Of a stretch of DNA of 64,000 nucleotides, positions 1 to 11,161 are shown one piece after another. Below the pieces are notes generated by a model. That model searched no databases, was not told where the DNA came from, and saw only the letters and a program-made list of their open reading frames with translations. The position numbers and the translations under genes are program-made. The stretch comes from Colias croceus (Eukaryota > Arthropoda > Insecta > Lepidoptera > Pieridae), in assembly GCF_905220415.1 (NCBI RefSeq), contig NC_059547.1:3050501-3114500 (forward strand). The letters run 5' to 3'. Numbering within the stretch: the stretch's first letter is position 1; every line of letters begins with the position of its first letter.

Positions 1-3000
1 CACGTATCCTGGCCCCCGCTCACATTTCTAGTCCGTTTACCGATCCCTGTACTAGATTTATTTTTATGTCGTTTCCTATCACTTTCCTCTTCACTAACAC
101 TATTACACCTCGGTTTCGGGCTGAGCATTGTGTCCGAACTTATTGAATCTCTTTGAGATTTCTTCCTTTGTCGTTTTGGAACACATTCGCCCATTAGCAT
201 TTCGTTGAACTGTCTCTGTCTCGCTTCCCAGTAGAGGTTCTGTCGTTGCACTATATCGGGGTATTTCGCTTCGAAAGCGACATCTGGTGGCAGGATCAGT
301 TCCCAACCAGTGTTGGGGTTGAGTTTTGCGACGGATTGCAGAATTGCCAGCACTTCGTCTGGCGGCAAGCGGACGGCGGCAGTGATTTTTCTCCGGTCAA
401 CGTAGGCGTGTTGCGTGAAGAGATATAACTGTAAAGAAAGGATGTGTTAATTTTTGTAATAATTACATAAATGCTTATATCACAATTACATAATATAGTT
501 TTTAATTTACTCGACCCTGTATTATTCGGTCCTTTTATTAAACTACCTACTGTAAACTCCTTAAAAACCTTAAGATCTCTCACTCTACTGACTACTCACT
601 CTACTGGCTCGTGAGAACACGTATGACAGACTAACTAAAAGCAAATCGTATATGCACAGAATAAGGTGCAAATTTATGCTGAGTGGCTACCTGGTACCTG
701 ACCTGGCTCCACTTTTCGGCTTCATTTTATTTTACTCTTTCATTTATTGTTCTTGTATTGTTTTGTTTCATGTTGTGTTGTTTTAATTTTAATTATAATA
801 TTCTGTGTTAATTGTGTTTGTTATTATTGTGGAGTCAAATAAATGATCTTTATTTCTTGCTTTCAACTACGAGCTGTAAAAACTATGTTTGCATGCCAGT
901 GTAACTGGCGAGTGTGCTGTACTTTCCTTATTGTAATAACTTGTAATATTTGAGCAAATAAAGATATTCATTATTTTTAACCGACTTCAAAAAAAGGAGG
1001 TTATCAATTCGGCCGGTATGTTTTTTTTTATGTATGTACACCGATTACTCCGAGGTATCTGAACCGATTTACATGATTCTTTTTTTGTTCGATGCGGGAT
1101 GGTGTCGAATTGGTCCCATAAACATTTTATTCGGATAGGCCCAGTAGTTTTTATTTTATGAGCATTTTTGTCTGTCTTTGTAAATGTTGCAAGTGCAAGT
1201 TTGAAGTTGGTTGTTTTTAACGCAGTTATCACTTGTTGAAGTGAAACTTCTTTATCGGGGTTGGAAAAAAATTTAATGTAACATTTTTCCGTTACGCGCT
1301 ATCTTTTACTTATCCCTACCACGCGTGATTGACGTATTTCTGTAAAGTTGCATATAGTAAATTATTTTTGAAAAATAAGGTCATAAAGAAGTTTCACTTC
1401 TTACGTGTGTACACTAGTACACGCACACATTTTTTTTATTATTATTATTCGGTGGACAGTAGGTAGAGGGAGGGCTCGCTCACCACGTGGTCGCGCGCGA
1501 TATATTTATTATTTTTTATTATTATTATTCGGTGGACAGTAGGTAGAGGGAGGGCTCGCTCACCACGTGGTCGCGCGCGATATATTTATTATTTTTTTAT
1601 TATTATTATTCGGTGGACAGTAGGTAGAGGGAGGGCTCGCTCACCACGTGGTCGCGCGCGATATATTTATTATTTTTTATTATTATTATTCGGTGGACAG
1701 TAGGTAGAGGGAGGGCTCACTCACCACGTGGTCGCGCGCGATATATTTATTATTTTTTATTATTATTATTCGGTGGACAGTAGGTAGAGGGAGGGCTCGC
1801 TCACCACGTGGTCGCGCGCGATATATTTATTATTTTTTATTATTATTATTCGGTGGACAGTAGGTAGAGGGAGGGCTCGCTCACCACGTGGTCGCGCGCG
1901 ATATATTTATTATTTTTTTATTATTATTATTCGGTGGACAGTAGTTAGAGGGAGGGCTCGCTCACCACGTGGTCGCGCGCGATATATTTATTATTTTTTA
2001 TTATTATTATTCGGTGGACAGTAGGTAGAGGGAGGGCTCGCTCACCACGTGGTCGCGCGCGATATATTTATTATTTTTTATTATTATTATTCGGTGGACA
2101 GTAGGTAGAGGGAGGGCTCGCTCACCACGTGGTCGCGCGCGATATATTTATTATTTTTTATTATTATTATTCGGTGGACAGTAGTGAGAGGGAGGGCTCG
2201 CTCACCACGTGGTCGCGCGCGATATATTTATTATTTTTTATTATTATTATTCGGTGGACAGTAGTTAGAGGGAGGGCTCGCTCACCACGTGGTCGCGCGC
2301 GATATATTTATTATTTTTTATTATTATTATTCGGTGGACAGTAGTTAGAGGGAGGGCTCGCTCACCACGTGGTCGCGCGCGGCGCACAGCAGGCGCGGCG
2401 GCGCGGGCGCGGCGCGCGGGAACACGTCGGCGCTGCGCGCGGCCCACAGCCCGCGCACGCAGCACGCGGCGGCGCCCAGCGCAGTCAGCAACGCCGCTTC
2501 GCTCGCGCCGCTATCGCTCAACGCACTGCGCAGCTCCGCGAACGTCATCAGCTTGGCTGCAATGTTTGGAATATAATAATTACTTAGAATGAAGGAAAAA
2601 GTAAATTAATCATGTATAATGCTACTGTTTAGCAGGGTTGTTACAAAAAAACATCATGTTTAAAACAAATTGTAAAAAAATACATGTTTTTTTCCACCTG
2701 CTTTAAATCAATGTTTTATACATTGTATAACATTGAATTAAACATAAAACATTGAACAAAACCAAAAAAACATGTTTTTTCTCATAATTTACTGTTTATT
2801 TGCAACCCTGCTTTTTAGTGAAAAAAAAAATTATTTTAAACACATCAAGACACTGAATTTAAATCTAATAAGTACAAAAGGCAAAATATCACAAAAGACT
2901 ATTGCAGTTGCAATGACACTAATGTGGTCTAAAACATAACAAATAATACCAATCTAATTACAGTAATCCAAAATTAATAATGCGCATGCAAATCTTCGCT

Positions 3001-6000
3001 AATTGTCGTATTTCCGAAGACACTCGAATCATTGAATCGTAAGAGCCCTAAACAACGAACTTGCATTTCACCTTGTTCAAAAGAAATAGAAGTCAATTCA
3101 CGGTCATACACAATCAAAAACAAATCGGGCGGTAGGTGACGGTAGCCTGTCAGTCAAAAAAACTCAAAAATCCGTCAGTTGTCTTTAAATATTGGTGGTG
3201 ACTGCACGTGTTCTCTCAGTGTGGAATTATATAGAGCTGCTATTACGTTCCCTCCTTGGTTTTGTTTTTAAAGGTGAATTGAATTAATCGATGAAATGAT
3301 TTACACAGGTGATGGCAGTAGGGAAAGTGAAAATGAAGAAGAGTTCCGATGTATCTAAAATGTCAGAAATAAAGATAATCCCTGATTTTGATTGTTTTTA
3401 TTTTTTTTGTAATTGTCATAATATTGAAGAATGATCAGTACTGTAAATACTTTTGAACTGAGATTTTAATGATAAGATTTACATATATTATGGTTTAAAT
3501 AATATAAACCTGTGTTTGAAAACCATACTTTCTACCAAACCATATCTACTTATTTTATTGAAAACCATACTTATTTTAACCTTCTTTTCTTCCATCATTA
3601 CACCAGCTTCAGTAAGACACTTTAAAAGTACTATAAAATTTTCCAAGTAAATCAATCCAACAAAGATAATATATTCGCAATCGTGGGGTTATACTCGCTA
3701 TTTACTTACAAGGAATTATCGAAACAAAATCGTTACTTACCTACAAATACATATTAATCTCTTTTAGCACAAAACATATAATTTGACTAAATTATGCACG
3801 AAGAAAATGCATTTAACCGCTCTATATAGATATCATCTTCGGACGCTCCGAGAATATGACAGTTGCCGAACAGTGACGAAGATTTCTATGCGCATTATTA
3901 CCTTTGGAGTACTGTACAAAGTTATGCCTGACATGATTACAAATTTCAACAAAAATGTTTTTCCATCCTTCAAATGTTAAAAAAAAACTCAAAACAAATC
4001 TTATTTAAAAGCAGTTTATCAAAAAGCATACCATCAATAAGTTTCTCCTTAATCTGATCTTGTAGCGAGAGTTTCTTCTCAGGAACATCTTCAATGTCCT
4101 CCACCGCCTTAGGTACCAACTCTCGAATATAATCCCGCGCACTTAATGTCAGCGCCGAACCATCTGACGTTGTAGAACTAAATAGTTTCAGCCTTTCCAG
4201 CTAAAACATTACATATTTTTTTAAACATTAAAAAAACACACACTTTACAAGGTATTTAGGGAAATGAAAATCGATTTAGATCGTAAATTTTTCCGCTTTT
4301 TTTCGGACCGCTTTTGCATATTTACCTTGTGCGGTGCAGGAAATATAATTAGCAATATATTTCCCGCATCTCGCGCTTTTTGTGATAAAAACAAGCGTCA
4401 ATGCACGCTCTACGCTACGCTACATACGATTTATGCATTTCATTTTTAAATTATAAACACGAAAATATGTCTTATAGATTTTTTTTCTATCCATAAGATC
4501 TTTGTTACTATTTCATGTAAAAACTATGAAATAATGGATGGATGAAACTTGATGAAGGCTATACATAAGGATAACATGTGCACAAACTTGATTTTGTACC
4601 CAGGTTCATCTGCGAGTGCAACCGCGCCACACAGCCAGAGGCGGCTCGCCCTAAGGAGCGCTGGTGCAGTGAACTCCCATAAATAATTATAATAAAATCA
4701 TACTCCTTAATTTCATTATTAATATTAATTATTACTATTTAAAATCAATCGTAATCGTAAAAAACTACTGGCAATACCAATGAATATATCCATCATTCCA
4801 TCATTCCATACACCTGTAGGTATAATACTGTATTATAAAACGCGCGTAGCGGAGCGCTCACGATTGCGCTCCAATGAAAAAATATTCAGTACATTTTCTA
4901 ATACGAAATCCAATAGGAGTGAAAGAGATAGTTTTGTCAGAGTCCTGCGCGTGAAACAGAAGATTTTCTATGAAAAAATAGCAAAATTCGGAGCGCCGCT
5001 CCCGCAAACGTTGCCGGTTCGTTTTTACCGCGCGCGCGCGCGCCCGTACACAAGACAGCGATTGCGCGACGTTGCCACTCAAATATAAACAAACACTCTA
5101 GTCAACTTGCACGCGCGCGAATGTACCTATAATCGGGAATTTTCGAATTAAAATCATAAGATACGTGTTGACTGTTGAAATAGCCTGTAGTTATCAGTAT
5201 TACTTGTGAGTGTTAAAATGGACAATTATAATGTGGCGTTCATTAAAAAGTGTGTTAAAACGTTACAAATTCGGCTTGAATTGAAAGCTAAGGGACCGCC
5301 ACGGCCTGAACTTGACCTTACGCAAAAATGTACGACAAAAACGAAAACATATACGCGTGTGTCTAAATCCGAACAATAGGTATGTGAAAACACCGTGGTT
5401 GTGTGGTTGTGATGAACATGAAAGCAACAAAATATTTTGTTTTCCGTGTCTTTTATTTGAAGCGGGCGCGGCCGGCGGAGGTGAGAGTGCTTGGACTGAA
5501 ACGGGCGTTGACGACTTACCTCATCTTTCAATCAAGATGAAAAAACATTCACAATCTCGGTAGGTACCATTTGTTGAATGAACTGCAATTGGCGTCTATC
5601 GAACGACAAGACATTCGTAAAGCATTATGGGTACCATTCACAGGCGCACCCATCCGCTGGATTTGTAGCTGGCTACAAGTCCGCGGACCAATCTGCGTGT
5701 GTATGTGTAGTTGTGCGCGGCTCGCGGCTCGGCGCGGGCTCGCCGTCTGGAGACGCGAGCGCCGCGCCGCACCCGAGCCGCGCCGGACAAATCCGTACGT
5801 GTGTGTGCGCGCGCGGATTTATCGGTGAACTTGTCAGTCATTCGCCATATATACATAATTAATTTTATAAATAACTAGCTTTCCACCCGCAGCTTCGACC
5901 GCGCAGTCAAAGAAAAACCCGCATAGTTCCCGTTCCCGTGGGATTGCCGGGATAAAACCTATCCTATTTCCCGAGATAAAAAGTAGCCTATGTCCTTTCT

Positions 6001-9000
6001 CGGGTATCAAAATATCTCTTTACCAAATTTCATGCAAATTGCTTCAGTAGTTAAGGCGTGATTGAGTAACAAGGTTACTTTCGCATTTATAATATTAGTA
6101 TGGATTAAAAGAATTCATAAATCACAACGCATTTATTTATTTATGGTGGATTCTAGATAACAGATTTCGATTTTTAGAGTAACGTCTCTAGTAAGTATTT
6201 AAAAAGAAAAAAGGGTCAGTTCTTTAAATCAGAAAATGTTTATTATGTTAAGAATGGTTTATTAGTAAAATAAAATATAAAAATTACTCGTATCGGTCAT
6301 TATTATTATAAATAATATGTATATTATTTTAATTGAAAAAAGTTAATCAAATGTGCAGTTCTAGTTCGTTCGTTCTTTTTTTTTCGTTGTTTCAGCTATT
6401 CCTTTGCCACACGCGCTTTTTTTTCTGCATTTAAGGCATTGCACCGACTACTAGAGCCAGAGAGCTTTTTTTCGTGGTCGGATAGATGAGACGTGCAAGG
6501 CTCACCAAAGTTCACAGTCGACTGGACTGCAACTCGGCGCTCGTGTAGTGTGTGGGCGATGACGGATTTGTCCACGGATTGGTACGGCTCGGGGCTCGGC
6601 TCGCGGTGCGTGTAGTGAATGCCGGGCTTTAGATTCCGCGTACCGAAAGTCAATACGCGAGTTCAATGACCGTGTCGATGAAAACAGACATAATTTACGA
6701 AGGTTAATAGATTGTGTCAAGTTATAGATATTTTTGCACACCAGAAAGAAAGACGTATGCATTTCCTTTATAAGTAATTTTTTAATTAAATTGTACTGCT
6801 TTACATCATGTATTTTCAGTGTTTTATTTCAAGTGAACACCCATAAAATTTTGTCACGAGCCGCCTCTGCACACAGCTAGTTATACGCACGCATAAATTG
6901 CAAAGACAAAGAAACAATAAAGAGTAAATAAATAAATTTTAAGTACTCTTATTTTCAAGTGGGGAAATCTATTGTAGGTACTCTTACCTCAGCTGTATCA
7001 CTCTGGGCACCTTTCCACAAAGCATCATACCAAGGTTCTTCCGCAACTTTTTGACTGATTGTGTGGAAGGATTTCTCTCGTGCCTTTTTGGCTACCTCCG
7101 TTTCTACTCTTGCAAACTTCACTGTCACCTGAAAATGGTTTAAAATTTTTTAATATAAAATTAAAAATTACAAAAAACAATTCCTGGAATATATAAGTTA
7201 CTTTTTAATCCAAAAACAAATGCAAACTATAAAAATAATCTAACAAATCAACTTTAAAAACTAATGGGTCATTAAATTAATAATAATGGTCAATTTAGAT
7301 AATAGACAACTATTAGATATTCACTACTAGCAGTCTGGCCTGGCTACGCACATGGTATATTTATGGCATGGCTTGCACTCAGGATCCATTTGTTCCTGAG
7401 ATTAGAGCAAACAAACGTTTTTATAATTATTATATATAACAATGGTTTGAAAAAAATAAGTGATTAATTTGTAAAATAATAAATTATTTATTACCTGCTG
7501 CGGTTCAGGTTCCTTTTCTTCATCGTCAGATATATCTAATTCTTTCTTCTCTTGTTTCCGTTTGTCTTGTTTATCACAATATGAATATGACGGCCTAAGT
7601 TGAACAATACCTAAACAAATTAAAAATGAGTGAACTACAAAAATAATTTAAATAAAAGTTGATTAGCATGTCTATTTTTCCAGAAAAAAAAATAAAAACC
7701 ATGAGCATGAACTTGCTTGTAAAAAATAATAATTTATAAATTTCCAACAAAAATTCTTAAAAAATAAGACCCACGAAGACACTAATAATATAAAAACAAG
7801 AACTATTTTGACATAAAATGTGGTTGTATAAGTAAACACAAGAGTTTCTTAAGGCATTGTTTGAATTGGCTTAAGTTAACAAGTAAATTGGGGTCATATT
7901 TTACGAAGATTTAACAGAACTAAAGTATTTTATCTCTATACTAGCTTACCGCCCGCGGCTTCGCCGGCTTTGTCTAAAACCTAATAAATTATATACTAAA
8001 ACCTTCCTCTTGAATCACTCTATCTATTAAAAAAACGCATCAAAATCTGTTGCATAGTTTTAAAGATTTAAGCATACAAAGGGACAGAGTAAGCGACTTT
8101 GTTTTAAATACTATGTAGTGATAAAACTTTATAGCAATTGAATGCTCTTTAGAAAATCCTTTCTCATAATGAATTTTTCTATTCTTTAAAATTTTCTCAT
8201 TAAACTAAAGTAAGTACATATAATAAATAATACCTTGTATTGGTGTACAATGCAGTTCCTTGTCCTGCAGCAAGCCAACAGCATAGTGTTTAGTGTCAAT
8301 ACATGTACTACTGCTTTCATATACTATTTTATCCATTACATCACTTTTAAAATACCTAGCTTTTTCAGCTGACTTTTCTTTTATAAATCCCTGTAAAGAA
8401 CATATTGAAAATTGAAGACTGACTGTAAATTATTACATGGTGTTGTATAAAAAGACTGAATTAAAATAATATTATAACTATCTAATAACTGTTTGCAGAT
8501 GATACCTCATTAATATTTAATGTGGATAGACATGACTCAAACGTTGACGAAGTAAACTCTGCTCTTTTACGCATATCCAATTGGTTCACTGCTAATAATT
8601 TATTATTAAATGCAAAAAAAACAAATTGTGTAGAATTTATCCTTCCAAATGTAAAAAAGGTGAAAAGGGATATTATTTTAAACGGGGAGGTATTATACCC
8701 TGTGGATTCTACTGTTTTTCTTGGATTGACACTAGATGAGAAGTTACAATGGGGGGCCCATGTTGCCGCCACCGCTGCTAAGCTTAGTTCAGCTGCATAT
8801 GCAGTTCGAAGAATAAGGCATCTCACCGATGTAGACACGGCTAGATTGGTTTATTTTAGCTACTTTCATAGCATTATGTCCTATGGAATTCTGCTATGGG
8901 GCAGGGCTGCAGATATTGAAACTATATTTATATTACAGAAAAGAGCCATACGCTCTATATATAATTTACGTGCTAGGGACTCACTAAGAGATCTCTTTAA

Positions 9001-10274
9001 GAATACTGGTATCCTCACTGTACCATCACAGTATATATTTAATAATATTTTATATGTACACAAAAACGCAGACTTACACACAAGAGTAGGAGATAGACAC
9101 TGTTATGGCACAAGGAACAGAAATAAAATTGAAATGCCATTTTACCGGTTAGCTAAAGTTAAAAATTCATTTATGGGTCAAGGTATACTTTTTTACAACA
9201 AAATTCCTCATAGTATTAAAGAGTTTAGTAGTGCTAAATTTAAGAATTATGTAAAAAACGTCTTAGTTCAGAGAGCCTATTACAGCATTAAGGAATATAT
9301 GGAAGATAAAAACCCATGGAGGGTTGTCGCGTGAGAACCGCAGGACAGTTCTTTGGCATATTATGATGTACGGTTACTTACATATTTTGTAAAATTAAAT
9401 TGTAATACTGAAATGATTTAAAAGAGCAACTATGGAGTTTCTTGCCGATTCTTCTCCATAGATACTGCTTTCCGAATCGGTGGTAAATGATAAAAATATG
9501 TATTGACGTTTCAAAAGTGCTTCTCGAAGAAGTCTAATTGAATAAATAAATGTTTGAGTTTGAGTTTGAGTTTAATATTTGATAAAACCAGCTTACCACC
9601 TGTGGCTTTGCCTGCTTTGTCTAAAACCTAATAAATTATATACTAAAACCTTCCTCTTGAATTACTCTATCTATCAAAAAAACGGCATCAAAATCCGTTG
9701 CGGAGTTTTAAGTATACAAAGAGACATAGGGACAGAGAAAGCGACTTTGTTTTATACTATGTAGTGATAAGAAATTGCGGACAACAAGTTTATTTAATTT
9801 TAAAACAATGCCGATGTTAATACTATCATATATAAGAAACTCAACCTAATAAAATTATTGCTATCATGTTAGAAAGTGTGTTTTACTACCAGAGTAAATA
9901 AAATTATAGGGGCAATACATTTTTGTAACATAAGCTTACCTGAAGTCCATCTGTATTTACTGCTATTTGCTCTCCTTTAGAAGCGCAATATTTATCACTA
10001 TATACATCCAAACCGACCTCCATTCGAACTAATTTATTTTTTGGTTTTATAGATGCATTTACTACTTTAACTTCTTTCCAGTCCCGATTAGCTGGTCTCA
10101 CCGGATACTGGTAAATATGTAGATTTTGTGCAAGAGCTTGAGATAAAAAAACTGGTATCTACAATATAAAAAATCGCGGAATATGTAATAATTTATAAAC
10201 CACAACATAACCTCATGTATGACAGATTTTTTCTGTTTTACTACCTCTTGCACTATTGGATCGTCCTCCTCCAT
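1..10274 (-). CDS. POLR3E: DNA-directed RNA polymerase III subunit RPC5 (POLR3E), 3' partial
   Basis: RPC5 is a TFIIF-like peripheral subunit of nuclear RNA polymerase III. Exons on the minus strand, high to low: 10245-10274, 9940-10158, 8234-8390, 7495-7610, 6988-7128, 4032-4200, 2366-2556 and 1-428. All have GT-AG borders and the phases close, giving about 483 codons; the vertebrate protein is about 700 residues, so the C-terminus lies left of the window. The start ATG (10274-10272) opens with MEEDDPIVQE, like the human N-terminus. Other family matches are IYQYPVRP, SKGEQIAVNTDG, GIVQLRPSYSY, AEEPWYDALW, RDHV followed by LYLFTQ across the exon 7/8 junction, and GWELILP with PDIVQRQNLYW in exon 8. 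Exon 7 is extremely GC- and CpG-rich compared with its neighbours, and its donor is the terminal unit of a minisatellite. The last part of exon 8 is basic and serine-rich; a cryptic donor near position 24 cannot be excluded. Large introns carry hAT, LINE and short repeat insertions. Confidence 0.93.
429..978. other. RPC5 intron 7, left part: no gene
   Basis: AT-rich intron sequence. Around 590-960 it contains a stretch ending in AATAAA-like motifs that could be the tail of an old retroelement, but I see no coding match. Confidence 0.4.
979..1410 (+). repeat. Dispersed repeat, ACCGACTTCAAAA family
   Basis: Begins with ACCGACTTCAAAAAAAGGAG and continues through GGGGTTGGAAAAAAATTTAA and TTCCGTTACGCGCTATC. 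The right half recurs in opposite orientation at 22741-22890 inside DPYD, and the left end recurs at 48440-48483. The minus-strand reading frame across it is not a recognisable protein. Probably a non-autonomous mobile element; class not determined. Confidence 0.7.
1430..2381. repeat. Minisatellite, 12 x 80-81 bp, built from the RPC5 exon 7 donor junction
   Basis: Twelve head-to-tail units; CGGTGGACAGTAG starts at 1450, 1530, 1611, 1691, 1771, 1851, 1932, 2012, 2092, 2172, 2252 and 2332. Each unit carries, read on the minus strand, about 16 bases of exon 7 end (CGCGCGCGACCACGTG), the donor GTGAGC, a pyrimidine-rich stretch, and an AT-rich spacer of TTATTATT type. Units are nearly identical: one has CTCACTCAC for CTCGCTCAC, four differ at GTAGGTAGAG, and two spacers have one extra T. 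The last unit merges into the true exon at 2366. The plus-strand open frame here is only the repeat read through. Confidence 0.97.
2557..4031. other. RPC5 intron 6: no gene recognised
   Basis: AT-rich intron. Around 2640-2800 a loose cluster of ACATGTTTTTT/CATTG words forms imperfect palindromes. No coding match or catalogued repeat is visible. Confidence 0.5.
5218..5640 (+). pseudogene. hAT transposase N-terminal remnant (TTF-type zinc finger)
   Basis: From the ATG at 5218 one frame runs about 49 codons (MDNYNVAFIKKC...) to a stop. The match continues in the adjacent frame with WLCGCDEHESNKIFCFPC and WTETGVDDLPHL, the cysteine pattern of the TTF-type zinc finger that opens ZMYM1-like hAT transposases. 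A third short frame (LNELQLASIERQDIRKAL) extends it until about 5640, where the similarity ends. At least two frame breaks make it a pseudogene. Confidence 0.8.
5874..6106 (-). repeat. Short dispersed repeat, type 1 (CTAG end, CCCGCNGCTTCG)
   Basis: Runs from ACTAGCTTTCCACCCGCAGC to AATATTAGTATGGATT. The family has one TCCATACTAATATTATAAA end and one CTAG end, which resembles non-autonomous Helitron-like (Lep1-type) repeats of Lepidoptera; that class assignment is inference. Related copies are at 11352, 25643, 43155, 56616 and 63085. This one is nested in the hAT element. Confidence 0.75.
7940..8122 (+). repeat. Short dispersed repeat, type 3, copy 1
   Basis: Starts ACTAGCTTACCGCCCGCGGC and ends near CTATGTAGTGAT. 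A second copy in the same orientation lies at 9588-9768; the pair flanks the LINE fragment inside RPC5 introns 2 and 3. Confidence 0.75.
8490..9568 (+). mobile_element. 5'-truncated non-LTR retrotransposon (Jockey/CR1-like)
   Basis: Begins exactly at the FADD catalytic box of the reverse transcriptase, runs through the C-terminal part of ORF2 and a 3' UTR, and ends in AATAAATAAATG plus a short (TTTGAG)n tail. The same 3' UTR recurs alone at 43932-44086, confirming the family. 5' truncation is the normal result of target-primed reverse transcription. Sits in RPC5 intron 2, opposite to the gene. Confidence 0.85.
8492..9334 (+). pseudogene. LINE ORF2 C-terminal fragment (reverse transcriptase thumb onward)
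   Basis: One open frame, about 280 codons, from FADDTSLIF to RVVA and the stop at 9332-9334. FADD is the reverse-transcriptase metal-binding box; NNLLLNAKKT and FLGLTLDEKLQWGAHV match the region after it in Jockey/CR1-type ORF2. The endonuclease and the rest of the polymerase are missing, so it is a dead fragment, but the frame is unbroken, suggesting a fairly recent insertion. Confidence 0.85.
9588..9768 (+). repeat. Short dispersed repeat, type 3, copy 2
   Basis: Matches 7940-8122 through TTGTCTAAAACCTAATAAAT and the end CTATGTAGTGAT. Immediately follows the LINE tail. Confidence 0.75.
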
Positions 10275-11161
10275 GTTGATGTATTTCTACTTAATATACC
10301 TATTTAAAGCATGTTTTAACTCTCAAAGTATAAACTTTAATTAGGTACATATGTACACGCCAGTCGCCAATATTGTATCTTGATATTTGAAGTGATTTGA
10401 AGTTTGAACGCCTTCTAGCTTCTATCTTTCAAATTTGACAGATAATGTCGAAATATGACACTGACAATTTCCTATTCAATGTGTCACAGAAAAAAAATAT
10501 GATTTCTTGTTTTTTTACGAGATAAAATTATTAACGAGATTTATTTTTAGGCCTTCGAGTACCATTTCGAGTCATTAAAAAAGACGTGTGGCATTCGGGG
10601 ACTGCCGCGGTAAAGCTATTGCATAAGCCATAATGCATGCTATCAGCTATGCCTTCAAGCCACACCTCCGCCCGTCGGAGTGGGGAGCAAGTGGGGAGCG
10701 TGAGGTTTTTCGTGGGTTTTTCGTTACGGAATTTCTGGATTCAGTCCCCGCGCTCATGGCCCGCGATAGAAGCTATGCAATAGCTCAAAATAAGAAGAAA
10801 AAGAAATTACTCGCTTTTTTTCCTCCCCTATATATTATACATACACAGTATACATATAAATATTTTATAGTAAACTATAATATTATATAGGTACGAATAA
10901 AAAAATTATATAGATTATTATGTATATTTGTGATATATACGATATATATTATAGTAAATAAATCGGCCAATTATAATTTATTTTTTTGATTACCTATTGT
11001 ACGTCAAACATAAATGTCTCTTTGAATGTTAATCCGATATTTTTGTTTTGATATTAAATATCGTTTACCGTCATTAATCTATCGAATCTTTAAAAATGCA
11101 ACAATTTATTTAATATACAGAATCGACATTAAACTAGGGTGTTTGGACTACAGTAAGCAAA
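10275..11161. promoter_or_regulatory. Divergent intergenic region between RPC5 and the four-helix gene
   Basis: The two start codons (10274 minus, 11162 plus) are 887 bp apart and face away from each other, so both promoters must lie here or be shared. No TATA box or initiator could be assigned with confidence. The middle is occupied by a dispersed repeat (10556-10795). Confidence 0.5.
10556..10795 (+). repeat. Dispersed repeat, CGGGGACTGCCGCGGTAAAG family, copy 1
   Basis: Matches 50985-51152 over most of its length, including GGGGACTGCCGCGGTAAAGC, TATGCCTTCAAGCCA, CGTCGGAGTGGGGAGC and AGAAGCTATGCAATAGCT. AAGCTATTGCAT near the start and ATGCAATAGCT near the end are complementary, so it may fold back. 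Copy 1 has extra internal duplications (for example GTGGGGAGC twice). Confidence 0.8.

Larger units (their letters stand above)
4636..6869 (+). mobile_element. hAT-type DNA transposon (ZMYM1-like family), complete ends, decayed interior
   Basis: The left end is CAGAGGCGGCTCG and the right end its complement CGAGCCGCCTCTG, the usual hAT start. The element is flanked by a perfect 8-bp target duplication, CACACAGC, at 4628-4635 and 6870-6877, the hAT hallmark. The interior has remnants of a TTF-type zinc-finger/hAT transposase (5218-5640) and, after a long unrelated GC-rich block, a second fragment near 6663-6725 (residues NRHNLRRLID). A short repeat is nested at 5874-6106, and 6160-6365 matches part of the element at 16530-17034 in opposite orientation. 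It lies in RPC5 intron 5 and cannot encode a working transposase. Confidence 0.92.

Noticed and set aside
2129..2344. Open frame of repeated residues across the minisatellite
   Set aside because: It only reads the 80-bp units in sequence; no start context, and it is antisense to RPC5.
1430..2381. CRISPR-like appearance of regular repeats
   Set aside because: Units are uniform throughout with no unique spacers, in a eukaryotic intron.
4780..5088. 102-codon plus-strand frame before the hAT transposase remnant
   Set aside because: Arg-rich low-complexity product without family match, inside a non-coding part of the hAT element.
8522..9334. Cellular gene in RPC5 intron 2
   Set aside because: Frame begins at the reverse-transcriptase FADD box and has a LINE 3' UTR and tail.
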